From Garcia nutans (lineage: Eukaryota; Streptophyta; Magnoliopsida; Malpighiales; Euphorbiaceae): DNA of 64,000 nt. The stretch is taken from contig CANTUV010000007.1 of the NCBI GenBank assembly GCA_947685225.1, positions 17,876,501 through 17,940,500 on the forward strand, written 5' to 3'. How positions within the stretch are numbered: the stretch's first letter is position 1; each line of letters starts with the position of its first letter. Of the stretch, positions 1 to 10,134 are shown one piece after another. Position numbers and translations under genes: made by a program. The notes below the pieces were generated by a model. That model saw nothing but the letters and a program-made list of their open reading frames with translations. It was not told where the DNA came from and did not search any database.

Positions 1-155
1 GGCCGTGTCACATGACATGGCCACAAGCTTGGCCTTGTCACTCCTTGAAGAACAAGGAAAAGAAAGAGAGGCAGTGATGGACACAGCCAACTAGCTTGGC
101 CGTGTCCCAAAGAGAAACAAGAGACACTACCAAGCCACTCATGGCTTGGCCGTGT
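1..155. repeat. GGCCGTGTC dyad array in the B 5' LTR (partial)
   Basis: Copies of GGCCGTGTC or close variants begin at about 1, 31, 99 and 147, with opposite-strand GACACGGCC-type partners between them. The segment corresponds to 26993-27165 in the 3' LTR. It is clearly richer in GC than the flanking LTR. Confidence 0.8.
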
Positions 156-1279
156 CACCTATAAAATATTGAATTCTTTTGCACAAATTGAGGAACAAGT
201 GGGGGACAAACAATTTGCTTTTTCCAAAAGAAAGATTAAAGAAAGGAAAAGCTTGCCTAAATGATAAAAAGAAAGATAAAACAAAGGGAAGGTGGGAGAC
301 AAGGGAGAGTGGTGTGAGTTGGAAGGTATGGGTTTGAGCTTGGAATAAAATAAAAAGAGAAGGAAATGCACGAACCAAGAGCAGACTGGGAGAGGGAGAA
401 GGAGCCGACTGCTGGAGCAAAGAGGAGAGTCTTGAGCTGAGTTTGAAGAAGAAGATACATCCTATACAAGACCTAAACCAAGAATCAAGGATTCAAGTGA
501 AGAAATACAAATTATTCGCCATGGATTTTTTTATTTCTTTTACTCATTTCTCTTGTTCTGCTTTTCTGGTTTTGAACATGAACTAATTCATTCTCTATCT
601 AGATATTGATGAACCCTAGCTTATATGTATGGATTGGATTGAATAATCTTATTTAATTGAATCATTTGATTGAGTTATTTTATTCTTATGATGCTTAATG
701 ATTTATTTCTAATTGATAATAGCATGCTTATTGATTGGTTGCAATTTTCATATTATTGACTTGAGAAAGCTTGATATGAATTGAATACTCATAAGGATTG
801 AGGATTGATTGGAGTGCTAGAGATAGACTTACAAGATCCTTTGGTTTATAATTCCTTGTTCTTCTTAATGCAAGATCTACTTAATTATGTTTGAGAAGAG
901 ATTCTGGCATTGTACTTAGTGATTAGGGATTAATTCACTCAAGAGAGGTTTTAGTCTAATTTAGAGGAATGTCAATTCAACTCTATTATGTGATTTAATT
1001 GAATTGATTTTCATAAATATAATTGTGGCTAGGGGGATTCAATATCTGGATAGTATTATTACCATCAATCCTTTTTGCACAACATTTAATTTCCCTTTAT
1101 TTTCAGTTATTAAATTAATTGTTTTTAATTACAAAACATCACAAAACTATTGATTTGCTAAACAACGGTTAAGATTTGCACTAGTACTTAGCCTTGTCCC
1201 TAGTGGAACGATAACTTACTCACTACTTTATTACTTGGGCGACCCGTGCACTTGCAGTATTGCTATAGCACTAGGCGCA
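1..1279 (+). repeat. Element B 5' LTR, left end cut by the window
   Basis: These bases match 26993-28299 of the 3' LTR almost throughout, ending in the shared CTAGGCGCA. The first roughly 480 bases of the LTR are outside the window. The first 155 bases carry GGCCGTGTC dyads. The boundary could extend to 1286 (CACCA), because only the 5' copy has the extra CGCACCA before the primer site; I used the last base shared by both LTRs. Confidence 0.88.
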
Positions 1280-1292
1280 CGCACCAAGTTTT

Positions 1293-1310
1293 TGGCGCCG
1301 CTGCCGGGGA
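1293..1310 (+). promoter_or_regulatory. Element B primer-binding site (tRNA-Asp type)
   Basis: TGGCGCCGCTGCCGGGGA lies a few bases after the 5' LTR. It matches the primer site used by Athila-lineage elements, which is complementary to the 3' end of tRNA-Asp. The same 18 bases occur in element G on the other strand. Confidence 0.9.
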
Positions 1311-1424
1311 CAACGGTTTCAATATTAGTAATATAATCAAGACTGTTGATTTAGTTTTATTTTCATTTGTTTTTGACATTGGTTCTTGCTTGTTGACTAT
1401 CATTTTAGGTATTTCTTCCCGTTT

Positions 1425-3092
1425 ATGACTAGAACTAGCTCATCCCAACTGCTTGAATTAGACCCAGAGCTAGAAAGAACATTAAGGAGAAAGCGAAAGG
1501 AAGAAGGGGTGTTAGTTTTGGAAGACGCAGAAACAGAAATAAATCTGGAAATAGAAGAAGAAGAAGAGTTTGAAGTGATGGAAGGAGCTGGGCCAAGAAC
1601 AATGCAGGAGTTTGCTAAGCCCAATCTCAATGGAGCTGATTCTAGTATCCAAAGGCCGACAGTTGCTGTGAACAACTTCGAAATAAAGGCAAATGTAATT
1701 CAAATAGTGCAGCAGACTTGTCAATTCGATGGGTTTCCTGATGAAGATCCTAATGCACATATTGAGAATTTTCTAGAGATATGTGACACATTCAAGATAA
1801 ATAATGTCTCAGATGATGCAATTAGGCTGAGGTTGTTCCCATTTTCCCTTAGAGATAGACCAAAGAAGTGGCTGAAATCTTTTTCTCCAGGAACCTTCAC
1901 CACAAGGGGTCAGTTGGCAGAGAAATTCCTAGAAAAATACTTCCCACCATCCAAAACTGCTAAGTTGAGGAATGATATCTCATCCTTTCTGCAGCAAGAT
2001 GGTGAGACCCTTTATGATGCCTGGGAAAGATTTAAAGATTTGTTGAGAAGGTGTCCTCATCATGGACTTCCAATATGGCTTCAAATTTAAACATTTTACA
2101 ATGGGCTGAATTATGTAAGTAAGCAATCCATTAATGCAGCAGCTGGTGGTACCATAAACAATAAGACACCTGAACAAGCAAGGGATTTAATTGAAGACAT
2201 GGCTATCACCAATTATCAGTGGCAAGCCCCAAAGGAGCAGGGAAAGTTGAAAGTCATGGGTTCACACCAATTAGATCTTGTGGTGGCTTTGACAGCCCAA
2301 ATGGAAGCATTAAATAAAAAATTTGATTCTTTGGCCTCTTCTTCTGGGAAAGTAATGCAGGTGATGTCTTGTGAATGGTGTGGGAGTGGACATCAAAGTC
2401 AAGATTGCCAAAGTGGCAACATGTTTGCTAAGCAAGAGCAGGTAGATTATGTTGGAAATATGCCAAGGCAACAACAGAATAATCCCTACAGCAACACATA
2501 TAATCCAGGGTGGAAAAATCATCCTAATTTCTCATGGAGTAATCAGAATAATCCAAGACCTGCCCCTAGATTCCAGCAGCCCCAACATCAACAAGCTGCC
2601 CCTCTAAGAAAGAGTAATTTGGAGGACATGATGGAGAAATTTATAGCTGCTTCTGAAACCAGATTCCAATCAACTGAAACCACCCTAAGAAATCAGCAAG
2701 CCTCTATTCATAATTTCGAGAATCAGGTGGGGCAAATTGCCAAGTTGCTTAGTGAGAGACCACAAGGAAGTTTGCCTAGCAACACTAAGGCAAATCCTAA
2801 AGAGCAGCTTAAGGAAATTACACTAAGGAGTGGAAAAGAGATCAAGGATAATATGGATAAGAAAAGAGGAGAAGTGGCAGAGAAAAGGGCTGAAGTACAA
2901 GAAAAAGAAAAACAAGATGATCCTCCTGTCACTTCTAGAGAGAAAGCTGATATAGAAAGTGAGAAAGAGAAGCAGCCACAAGACAGCAGCCCCATAATGA
3001 AGGAATACCAACCTAGAGTACCATATCCGGCAAGATTGAATAAGGACAAGATTGATGCTCAGTTCGGTAAGTTTCTTGAACTCTTTAAGTAG
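1425..3092 (+). pseudogene. gag: Element B gag
   Basis: Gag is the capsid and nucleocapsid precursor of the retrotransposon. The start at 1425 (MTRTSSSQ) was chosen over the upstream ATG at 1386 because the protein resembles Athila gag only from there. The capsid part has the usual landmarks: DGFPDEDPNAHIENFLEICD, a WLKSFSPG segment and a KYFPP segment. A TAA stop at 2088-2090 interrupts it; the frame continues in the same phase from 2091. A zinc knuckle (C-x2-C-x3-H-x4-C, starting CEWCGSGH) lies at about 2370-2408. It is followed by a Q/N-rich stretch and a charged K/E-rich tail. A TAG stop at 3090-3092 ends the frame just before the protease region, which continues in phase. With two in-frame stops this is a decayed copy. 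Confidence 0.88.
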
Positions 3093-3403
3093 TTGCACAT
3101 TAATATTCCATTTGCTGAGGCTTTATCACAGGTGCCTAAATATGCTAAATTTTTGAAAGATATCATTTCTAACAAAAGGAAACTTGAGGAAGTGTCTTTA
3201 GTGCATTTATCTGAAAAGAGTTCGGCAATTTTACAAAGGAGGTTACCTAAGAAGATAAAAGATCCAGGTAGTTTTACCATTCCATGTTTAATAGGTAACC
3301 TTGAGGTTAAAAGTGCATCAGCTGATTTGGGGGCTAGCATAAGTATTATGCCCTATAAAATGTTTAAAGAGTTAGGCATTGGTAAACCTAAACCAACACT
3401 TAT
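3093..3403 (+). pseudogene. pol: Element B protease, first part
   Basis: The frame continues from gag after the stop at 3090. It encodes the LHINIPFAEAL linker that precedes protease in Athila elements, then the aspartic protease active-site region with D-L-G-A-S at about 3328-3342. The frame is cut at 3403 by element C and resumes at 5898 with no lost codon once one CTTAT is discounted. The inferred role is cleavage of the element's own polyprotein; the copy is not functional. Confidence 0.87.
3399..3403. other. Target-site duplication of element C (left copy)
   Basis: CTTAT directly before TGTAATATCC is repeated exactly at 5893-5897, directly after GTGTTACA. Together they define the insertion point of C in element B. 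Confidence 0.95.
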
Positions 3404-4179
3404 TGTAATATCCCAAAGTATGCCCTAGAAGTTTGATGTTATTGTTGTAATTGGATTATATATATATATATATGTTAATTTGAAAGAGAAAAGAATTCAA
3501 AAGAGAGTGTATATGTTGTATATATGGAAATATATATAACATATACACAAGTCAAATGTGATGGTCTAAGGAAAAAGATATTTATTTTATTATTTATGAA
3601 AATTAATTAATAAGGAAATTATGAATGGAAGAGAATAAGTTTGATTATTTTAATATTAAAATGTCTTGGTGGAGGTTTAAAGAGGAAAGTGTTTGACTTG
3701 TTATATTCATTTCTTCTCCATTTTCTTTTCTTTTCCTTTATTGGCCGGCCATCCAAAGCAAGAGAGCAAGAGTGAGCAAGAGCAAGAGCTCAAATTGAAG
3801 GAAGATTCAAGTGATTAAGTTGGAATTTGTGAAGTTTCATCAACTTTGGTAAGTTCTCTCTTGATTTTTTTTGTTGTATTTGAAGTTGTATATGAGTTTG
3901 ATTGTTGATATTTGCAAGTAGGGTTGTGTCGATTGTAGTATGTTGGAGGGTGTTTGATTTAATTGATTGTGGTGTTGGTTTTGAATTAAAGATAAGAAGT
4001 TAGGTTGATGTTGGTTTTGGAAAAGTAAAAGTGATGTTGGTTTTAGGGTTTTAAAGTGGTAAGTGAGGTTAAACTTGAGTTTGATCAATTATTTTCATAG
4101 ATTTTCATGTTGATTGTGTTTGTTGAAGTTGTAAGCATTGAATATGTGAATTTGGTCCAAAACAGAAGCATCTTAGATG

Positions 4180-4288
4180 CCACGCCCGTGGGGGTGTTGG
4201 ATAATTGGACAGATTCATTTTTTAACCCACGCCCGTGGGGGCTTGTGAGGCCACGACCGTGGGGTTGGGAGGCCACGGCCGTGGGCCC
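4180..4288. repeat. CCACGSCCGTGG dyad array in LTR C
   Basis: Four GC-rich dyads of the form CCACG-CCGTGG lie at about 4180, 4229, 4251 and 4272, in LTR sequence that is otherwise AT-rich. The matching array in LTR D is at 21298-21433. The dyad core (CACGGCCGTG and variants) resembles the ACACGGCC/GGCCGTGT dyads in elements B, E and G. Confidence 0.8.
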
Positions 4289-5490
4289 TAATTAGTGGTG
4301 TTGAGTTGTAATTTGTGATTTAAGGGTCTAGTAAGAGGTTATTAAGTGAATATTTGCATTGGAATTGATGTATTTTATCATTTTTGGATTAGGTCTTGAA
4401 GAAGATAATTTGCCCTAATTCAAGTAGTGAAGAAGTGTTGGAAGAGGAAGTGTATAGATTTGTGTGAGTGGTGTTTAAGGTAAGTACAAACTATATTATT
4501 GCATACATTCATATGATGTTGAGACTTAACACACATTTTATTGTAAATGTGGTAAGAAATCTAATGTATTGCTGATGCATATTAATAATGTATTGTTTGG
4601 TATAATGTGTATGTTGTGAAAAGCATGTAAAATGTGTGTTAATGTCATTTGTTATATATACACTCGAATGATGAATTGATTAATGTGATTTGAGATATAA
4701 TGAGATGTAAAATCAATGTGGTTGGTTATAATGATGTAAATAAGATGGTTGAAGCATACTTGCCTACATGATAATGAAATGAAATATGGAATATGTAATG
4801 TGAAAGATTTGATGATATGATGAATTGTTTTAATGTGAGTTGAGATGATATGAGGTATGAGGCCATGATTGTTGGCTATGATAAGGCAAATGAAATATAA
4901 TTGGGGCATGGATGCCTATTTAATTATAAGAAATGAAATGAAAAGAAATTGATAAAGAGATAAATGAAATGATTGTATGCCTAATATGTTAATTCAATTT
5001 TCAGAGTTCTGGGTTTGGCGGCATGCCTATGAATCACTGGATAGGTGAAATGACCGGGTCGTAAGCCGATTCCAGTTGAAAAATGTGAAATGTGATGTTT
5101 TTGGGGTGAAAAGACTGGGTCGTAAGCCTCAAAAATAGTAACAGTCTAGCCGGGTTGAGGATCTCCTCGAGTTTAGCCGGGTTGAGGTCCAAGAGACTGG
5201 GTCTGTTACACTATCCATGGATAGAGATATGTATATATTGCCTACGGGCTTGATGATTATGATTATAGACCAAAGCAGTAACTCTAAACTTTGAATAACA
5301 TATTAGATTCTTTTTGGGCCCATGCTTGTGTGTCTAATTGTGATTATTGAAAGATGAAACAAATGAATATTGCGATAAGTTATTAAAGAATGTGAGGTTT
5401 GTAATATGGTATTCTTTTGAATTGTTTTTGAAACTTGATTGTATGACATTAGCATGGTATTGAAGCATAATAATATTGTAGTTTGTACCA

Positions 5491-5530
5491 CTAAGCCGTT
5501 GGCTTAGCGCGAGTGTGATTCATCGCGCAG
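5491..5530 (+). other. Paired dyads in LTR C: CTAAGCC/GGCTTAG, then GCGCGA/TCGCGC
   Basis: CTAAGCC-GTT-GGCTTAG (5491-5507) is a perfect 7-bp inverted repeat. It is followed at once by GCGCGA (5507-5512) and TCGCGC (5523-5528), then AGGTGAC. The same arrangement occurs in D (20065-20107), E (7605-7642) and F (43678-43717), and a worn form in A (33253-33271). Role unknown; RNA structure or a protein site is possible. Confidence 0.7.
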
Positions 5531-5829
5531 GTGACAAGGAAGAACCGGAGAGTTCCTCTAGGCCGAGTAAAGTCTAGATTTTTGAGGTGTGGATAGTGGA
5601 GCTTAAAGATCAAAGACATACAGCCAAACATGTATATATTTTCTATTTTGTAAAATTTGAGTTTTGATGTATATGTATTTGAAAATATTTGTTATATTTT
5701 CCGCTGCGTTTTGTATAAACATTTTGGTCTATTGTGTTTTATAAATTTCCTTTGAGTCTTAAATTTGTTCATATTATATAAAAAGGGGATTATATGTATG
5801 TTTTGTAAACAGTGACATTTCTATATTCA

Positions 5830-5873
5830 GTATACGTATATTACGATCGTATTAGCATGCTGTGTACGTATAC
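5830..5873 (+). other. LTR 3'-terminal inverted repeat (C)
   Basis: GTATACGTA (5830-5838) pairs perfectly with TACGTATAC (5865-5873), 19 bp before the LTR end. Equivalent inverted repeats with different sequence occupy the same place in the D, E and F LTRs. Confidence 0.75.
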
Positions 5874-5892
5874 GGGGTATAGGGGTGTTACA

Positions 5893-5897
5893 CTTAT
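5893..5897. other. Target-site duplication of element C (right copy)
   Basis: CTTAT directly after the LTR end repeats 3399-3403. The element B protease frame resumes here. Confidence 0.95.
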
Positions 5898-6459
5898 GAC
5901 CATTCAACTTGCTGATAAGTCAGTAGTCCACCCTTGTGGCATTATAGAAGATGTGTTGGTAAAAATCAGAGATTTCATTTTCCCCAATGATTTTGTTGTC
6001 ATTGATATTGATGAGGATGCGAATGTTTCACTTATTCTTGGTAGGCCATTTTTAAATGCAGCCCGTGCCCTTATCGATGTTCATGATGGTACATTAACTT
6101 TGAGAGTGGGTGATGAGAAAGTTATTTTTAGGATACATGATGCTATGAAACATTCACTTTCACTTAATGAGGTGGAATCATGCAATGATGTTATTGAGCA
6201 TGAGACCGTAAATTGTGTTACTAATATTGTTTCCAAGGATCCCCTTGAGTTGCTTTTATTGCAGGAAAATGTTGAGGATCAAGAAGCAATGGAGCAACTT
6301 GCTTTTCTTGAAGCAAGCAAATCGCTCAAATGCAGGGCATATGAGACTATTGAGATGCCAAAGGAAGAGAAGCCAAAACCATCGGTGATTGATCCACCCA
6401 ACTTGGAACTAAAGCCCCTTCCAGATCACCTTGAGTATGGATTTCTGGAGAAGAAGAAA
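5898..6459 (+). pseudogene. pol: Element B protease, second part, and protease-RT linker
   Basis: The frame resumes after the solo LTR with TIQLADKSV and ILGRPFL, the conserved C-terminal half of Athila-type protease (ILGRPF is the flap/helix landmark). It continues through an acidic linker to LEYGFLEKKK, where element D cuts it. The linker resumes at 22227 (after the duplicated AGAAA) with LPMILSS, which is the expected next segment. There is no stop inside this piece. Confidence 0.87.
6455..6459. other. Target-site duplication of element D (left copy)
   Basis: AGAAA precedes TGTAACACCCC here and recurs at 22227-22231 after GATATTACA, which defines the insertion of D into B. Confidence 0.94.
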
Positions 6460-7119
6460 TGTAACACCCCTATACCCCGTATACGTACACAGCATGCTTA
6501 TACAATCATAATATACGTATACTGAATATAGAAATGCTACGGTTTACAAAACACACAAACCATCCTTTTCAATAATAATAACAATTTTAAAACATTTAAG
6601 GAAATTTATAAAACAAAATAGACAAAAATATTTATACGAAACGCAGCGGAAAATATAACAAATATTTACAAATACATATACATCAAAACTCAAATTTTAC
6701 AAAATAGAAAATATATACATGTTTGGCAGTATGTCTTTGATCTTTAAGCTCCACTATCAACACTTCAAGATCTAGACTCTACTCGGCCTAGAGGAACTCT
6801 CTGGTTCTTCCCTGTCACCTACGCGATGAATCACACTCGCACTAAGCCAACGGCTTAGTGGTACAAACTACAATATCATTATGTTTCAATTCCATGCTAA
6901 TATCATACAATCAAGTTTCAAAAACAATTCAAAAGAATACTATTTGATAAATCTCACATTCTTCAATAACTTATCGCAATATTCATTTGTTTCATCTTTC
7001 AAGAATCACAATTAAACAAACACAAGCATGGGCCCAGAAAGAAACTAATATGTTATTCAAAGTTCAGAGTTACTGCTTTGGTCTATAATCATAATCATCA
7101 AGCCCGTAGGCAATATGTA
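6460..7119 (-). repeat. Element D 3' LTR, remnant of its end
   Basis: This matches 19708-20367 of the complete D LTR. It includes the terminal inverted repeat (GTATACGTA 6479-6487, TACGTATAC 6514-6522) and a mutated copy of the paired dyads near 6827-6862. Homology stops at 7119, where the sequence passes directly into integrase coding sequence. Confidence 0.88.
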
Positions 7120-7319
7120 CATTTTCACCAAGAAATCTCGACTCTCCCCATTTAGGCAATCTGATACAATCTTCTGAATTTTCTCATCGGCCAACTGAGC
7201 CTCCTTAATCTGATCCAACAATACTGGCCTCAACTGCAACTGAGCCAATAATGCACCATCAACACATACTTCAAAACTAACATGTAACGCTCTCAACTCA
7301 ACAAGCAACGAGAGCGAAT
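7120..7319 (-). pseudogene. pol: Element D integrase, N-terminal fragment
   Basis: Read on the minus strand from 7319, this continues the frame broken at 16410 by element E. It encodes the linker between RNase H and the integrase zinc domain found in Tekay/Del elements (LVELRALHV, then QLRPVLLDQIKEAQ). Coding stops at about 7120 (GESRDFLVK) and is joined to LTR sequence by a deletion. The HHCC domain, catalytic core and chromodomain are absent. Any frame across the junction is accidental. Confidence 0.85.
7315..7319. other. Target-site duplication of element E (left copy, one mismatch)
   Basis: CGAAT before the E LTR corresponds to TGAAT at 16410-16414. The single C/T difference at a CpG fits deamination after insertion. 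Confidence 0.8.
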
Positions 7320-7330
7320 TGTAACACCCT

Positions 7331-7391
7331 GATACTCCATATAAGTACCATACATATACCTAGTATACATACAATACATATATGTAGTATC
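7331..7391 (-). other. LTR 3'-terminal inverted repeat (E, left LTR)
   Basis: GATACTCCATATA (7331-7343) pairs with TATATGTAGTATC (7379-7391) at 12 of 13 positions. It occupies the same place as the inverted repeats in C, D and F but has a different sequence. The right LTR copy is at 13535-13547 with 13583-13595. Confidence 0.75.
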
Positions 7392-7604
7392 AGAATGTCA
7401 CGTAAATTTTCAGTTTATTTACCTTTAACCGAATTCATAAAATTTTACATTACTTTGAAACACATTTATAAAATCATTGCTCTTATTAAAAATGCAACAT
7501 AATTAAAATCATATATGTATGCATCACCTTCTAGTTGGTCTCGAGACACCCTTACTCTTCTCGTGGCACCACAGCTAAACTTCCAAATTAACCTCATAAA
7601 TACC

Positions 7605-7642
7605 TGCGCGATTAAACATCCGCGCTAAGCCCGAGAGCTTAG
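7605..7642 (-). other. Paired dyads in LTR E
   Basis: GCGCG (7606-7610) with CGCGC (7621-7625), then CTAAGC-CCGAGA-GCTTAG (7625-7642, 6-bp arms). On the minus strand the order is the same as in C: the CTAAGC dyad, the GCGCG dyad, then AGGT. The second LTR repeats it at about 13809-13846. Confidence 0.7.
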
Positions 7643-8185
7643 TAGTACTAAATAAAACAATAATAAAATAAACTTTGCCAAAAGAATCATACCTTAAATT
7701 TTTAGCATTTAGTTTTATTGTTTTCTTACCACGTATTCCTTTCTCAATGCATTCTTCAGAAGTTCTCACTATCTTTGCAAATTTGATATATAATTACATG
7801 GAACATTCATAACACAATTCTTGCCCTTTCTATTTCATATATATATATATAACATACATCATTTTAACAAAACACCATTCAATGATCTATCCAAATTTTC
7901 ATAATAGCAATTCTCACAAATTCCACCTTCATATACATTTTACACATCATACAACATGTTCATAAGCCCATATCTCAACAAAGTCCCTCAAAACACATTC
8001 CTCTTCAATACATCAATGCACATATTACAAAATCATACTTCATAACATCATTTTATTCACAATTCATCAAGCATGAATCACATTGACAACAAAGACAGAC
8101 TTGGGCCCAAACAACATACTAATATGCCATTCAATTTTCAGAGTAATGCTTTGGTTTAATTATCACATTTATCATTATCATAGAC

Positions 8186-8345
8186 CCAACTAGGCTTCAA
8201 GGATTAGGTTCAACCAAGCTTCAAGGGGAGCAAAGCATGCTAAGCTTCAACCCAACTTGGCTTCAAGAACCAATCCAACCTAGCTTCAAGGGTGGTAACA
8301 TCTCAATTAGGCTTCAAGGATTTAATCCAACCTAACTTTAAGAGA
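8186..8345 (-). repeat. GCTTCAAGG short-repeat array in LTR E
   Basis: Six imperfect copies of a word like AACCTAGCTTCAAGG, spaced about 22-36 bp apart. The same array is at 14388-14548 in the other LTR. In LTRs C and F this position holds a different repeated word (TAGCCGGGTTGAGG). Confidence 0.7.
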
Positions 8346-8444
8346 TTGTTACACTTCTTAGGCATGCCACCAACAACAAACTCTGAAAATGGAATAACAC
8401 ATTAGTCACACAACTCATTTATCAATTTTATTCTCAATTGAATT

Positions 8445-8595
8445 ATCATAACCAATAACAATGGTTCACATTTTATTTGAATCATCATAGCCAATCACAA
8501 TGGCTTCATCACATCACATTAAAATCACCATAGCCAATAACAATGGCTCACATCTCATTTGAATCATCATAGCCAATAACAATGGCTTCATATTT
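8445..8595. repeat. AGCCAATAACAATGGCT dyad array in LTR E
   Basis: Four copies of AGCCAATAACAATGGCT or close variants; each is itself an inverted repeat (AGCCA/TGGCT). The other LTR carries the array at about 14645-14800. Related ATAGCCAACAACTATGGC words occur in LTR D near 20733. Confidence 0.7.
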
Positions 8596-8984
8596 CATTT
8601 GATTTCAACTCACATTTCATCTGTCATCACAATATCACATATTTTATATTTCATGCTTCATCACAACATCACATCATTCATATAACACATTACAATTTAC
8701 AAAGCATAGAACATAACATTATTCATATAGTATCATCAAATCATATTGATCAATTCATCACTCAAGTATACATGATCATTATATCTTCCACATTTCCTAT
8801 ACCATCATTGTTAGATACATCACACTTTACATTATTCATGGATTTATAATCTTCTATATACTTTTGGTTGGATCATTATTGTTTTAAGTGTGTTTAGGTA
8901 CCAAAAGACCCTTTCAAAGATCCAACAATATAAGAAGAATATATAACAATGTAAGAAGGACAAAGAATAAAACATTACTTAACA

Positions 8985-9232
8985 CATTTGAGGGACACGG
9001 GTAGCACACTTGAGGGACACGGCCAAGCTTGTGGCCGTGTCTCTCATCACAATTTCAAACAGACTCAGACACGGGCAGAGGACACGGCCGTGTCTCTCAA
9101 CAAAAGTCAGGCAGTAGCAAACACATTCAAGGGACACGGCCAAGCTTGTGGCCGTGTCTCTCCAAAATCCATCCAACACGGCCAAGTTGCCCTAACTTGG
9201 CCGTGTCTCTCATAATTTGGCCGTGTCCTTCA
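8985..9232. repeat. GGCCGTGT dyad array in the left LTR of E
   Basis: Units such as GACACGGCC-AAGCTTGT-GGCCGTGTC recur, separated by words like GGCAGTAGCAAACACA. The array is GC-rich within an AT-rich LTR. The right LTR has one more unit (15189-15497). Confidence 0.85.
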
Positions 9233-9805
9233 AGAACTCAAAGACCAAACCATTTCCAAAATTCATACCACAACCCTTTTAATCATCATCTTTGTTCATA
9301 TTTATCAATTCCATATCACTTTAACATTTATATAACTTCATTATATCACCATAACAATCAATATATATACATCACTATAATCAATTACTCAAAATACCAT
9401 TTCATTCATATCAAATCCTAACTCAACAATTCATCATCATCATCACAAATACCCCAAATTATCAACACTTAAATACCAATTCAACACAATTACATACTTC
9501 AATCTTTCATTTCCATCATCTTAAACACCAACCATACCTCAATCCAAAGAAACCCAAAACAAGAAGATAAAAACATATATATACATAATCAATAAAATCA
9601 ACTCAAGAGAGAAGTACTTACTTGAATAGCTTGCCAAATCTTCAATATCCATTTGCAAGCCTCTTGATAACCTTAGTCTTTGGTGTAATTAGAAGTAAAA
9701 TCCCCTTTCTCTCTCTAGCTTCTCTCTCTCTCGTTTACTAAGAAGAAGGAGACGAAGGAGAAGAAGAAAGAACGTTCTCGTTCTTTCCTTCATCCTTATC
9801 ATATA

Positions 9806-9845
<40 letters not shown>

Positions 9846-10118
9846 CAATTAAATCTCCTCCACACAAACTTCTTTTTGCTTTCCTCTTTATTTTCCTTTT
9901 TGTCCTTATTATCATTATTATTATTATTAACTAATCATACAAATATATATATATATACAACTCACTTTTCCTACACCATTTTATACCTCATATATATGTT
10001 ACATTTTATAATTCCCATATCTTCTCTTCACTTCTTTTCTCTTACCCTTCAATACACACATTGAATCCAAATACAACAATAATCCCAACACTTTTAGGGT
10101 ATATTTTAGGATATTACA

Positions 10119-10134
10119 ATTCTCTCCCCCTTAA
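10119..10134 (-). promoter_or_regulatory. Element E polypurine tract
   Basis: On the minus strand TTAAGGGGGAGAGAAT abuts the LTR start at 10118. It overlaps a relic reading F-E-D-E-I-I-stop (10131-10151), the usual last codons of Tekay/Del pol. Confidence 0.88.

Larger units (their letters stand above)
3404..5892 (+). mobile_element. Element C: solo LTR of the element D family
   Basis: A 2,489-bp segment begins TGTAATATCC and ends GGTGTTACA, flanked by perfect CTTAT duplications. It has no primer site, coding sequence or second LTR. It is the same family as the complete LTR of element D (19708-22226, opposite strand), with shared ends and shared internal landmarks. A single LTR with intact target duplications is the expected product of unequal recombination between the two LTRs of a full element. 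The short frames inside it are chance. Confidence 0.94.
7320..10118 (-). repeat. Element E 3' LTR (left copy)
   Basis: The LTR is 2,799 bp, TGTAACACCC to GATATTACA on the plus strand. It contains the terminal inverted repeat (7331-7343 with 7379-7391), the paired dyads (7605-7642), a GCTTCAAGG repeat array, an AGCCAATAACAATGGCT array, the GGCCGTGT dyad array and a (TA)n(TAA)n microsatellite near 9800-9842. The 64-aa and 68-75-aa frames inside it are repeat shadows. Confidence 0.92.

Noticed and set aside
139..469. Minus-strand frames in the B LTR (93 and 70 codons; also 27144-27516)
   Set aside because: Low-complexity L/S/F-rich frames in LTR sequence. They occur in both LTRs with indels that break them.
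3404..5892. Element C as a full retrotransposon
   Set aside because: Only one LTR lies between the perfect target duplications, and there is no primer site or coding sequence, so it is a solo LTR.
7575..7769. A 64-codon protein repeated identically at 13779-13973
   Set aside because: The identity simply reflects the two LTRs of E. The frame has no family resemblance and crosses the paired dyads.
8445..8595. CRISPR-like regular repeats in LTR E
   Set aside because: Units are short, adjacent and imperfect, with no unique spacers. The context is a plant LTR.
8979..9421. Frames of 68-130 codons over the dyad arrays in the LTRs of E (also 15118-15689)
   Set aside because: They arise because the GC-rich dyad units lack stops on both strands. 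The protein sequences are repeat translations and occur in both strands and several frames.
9800..9842. (TA)n(TAA)n and (TC)n tracts as regulatory elements
   Set aside because: They are simple microsatellites that vary in length between the two LTRs of E.
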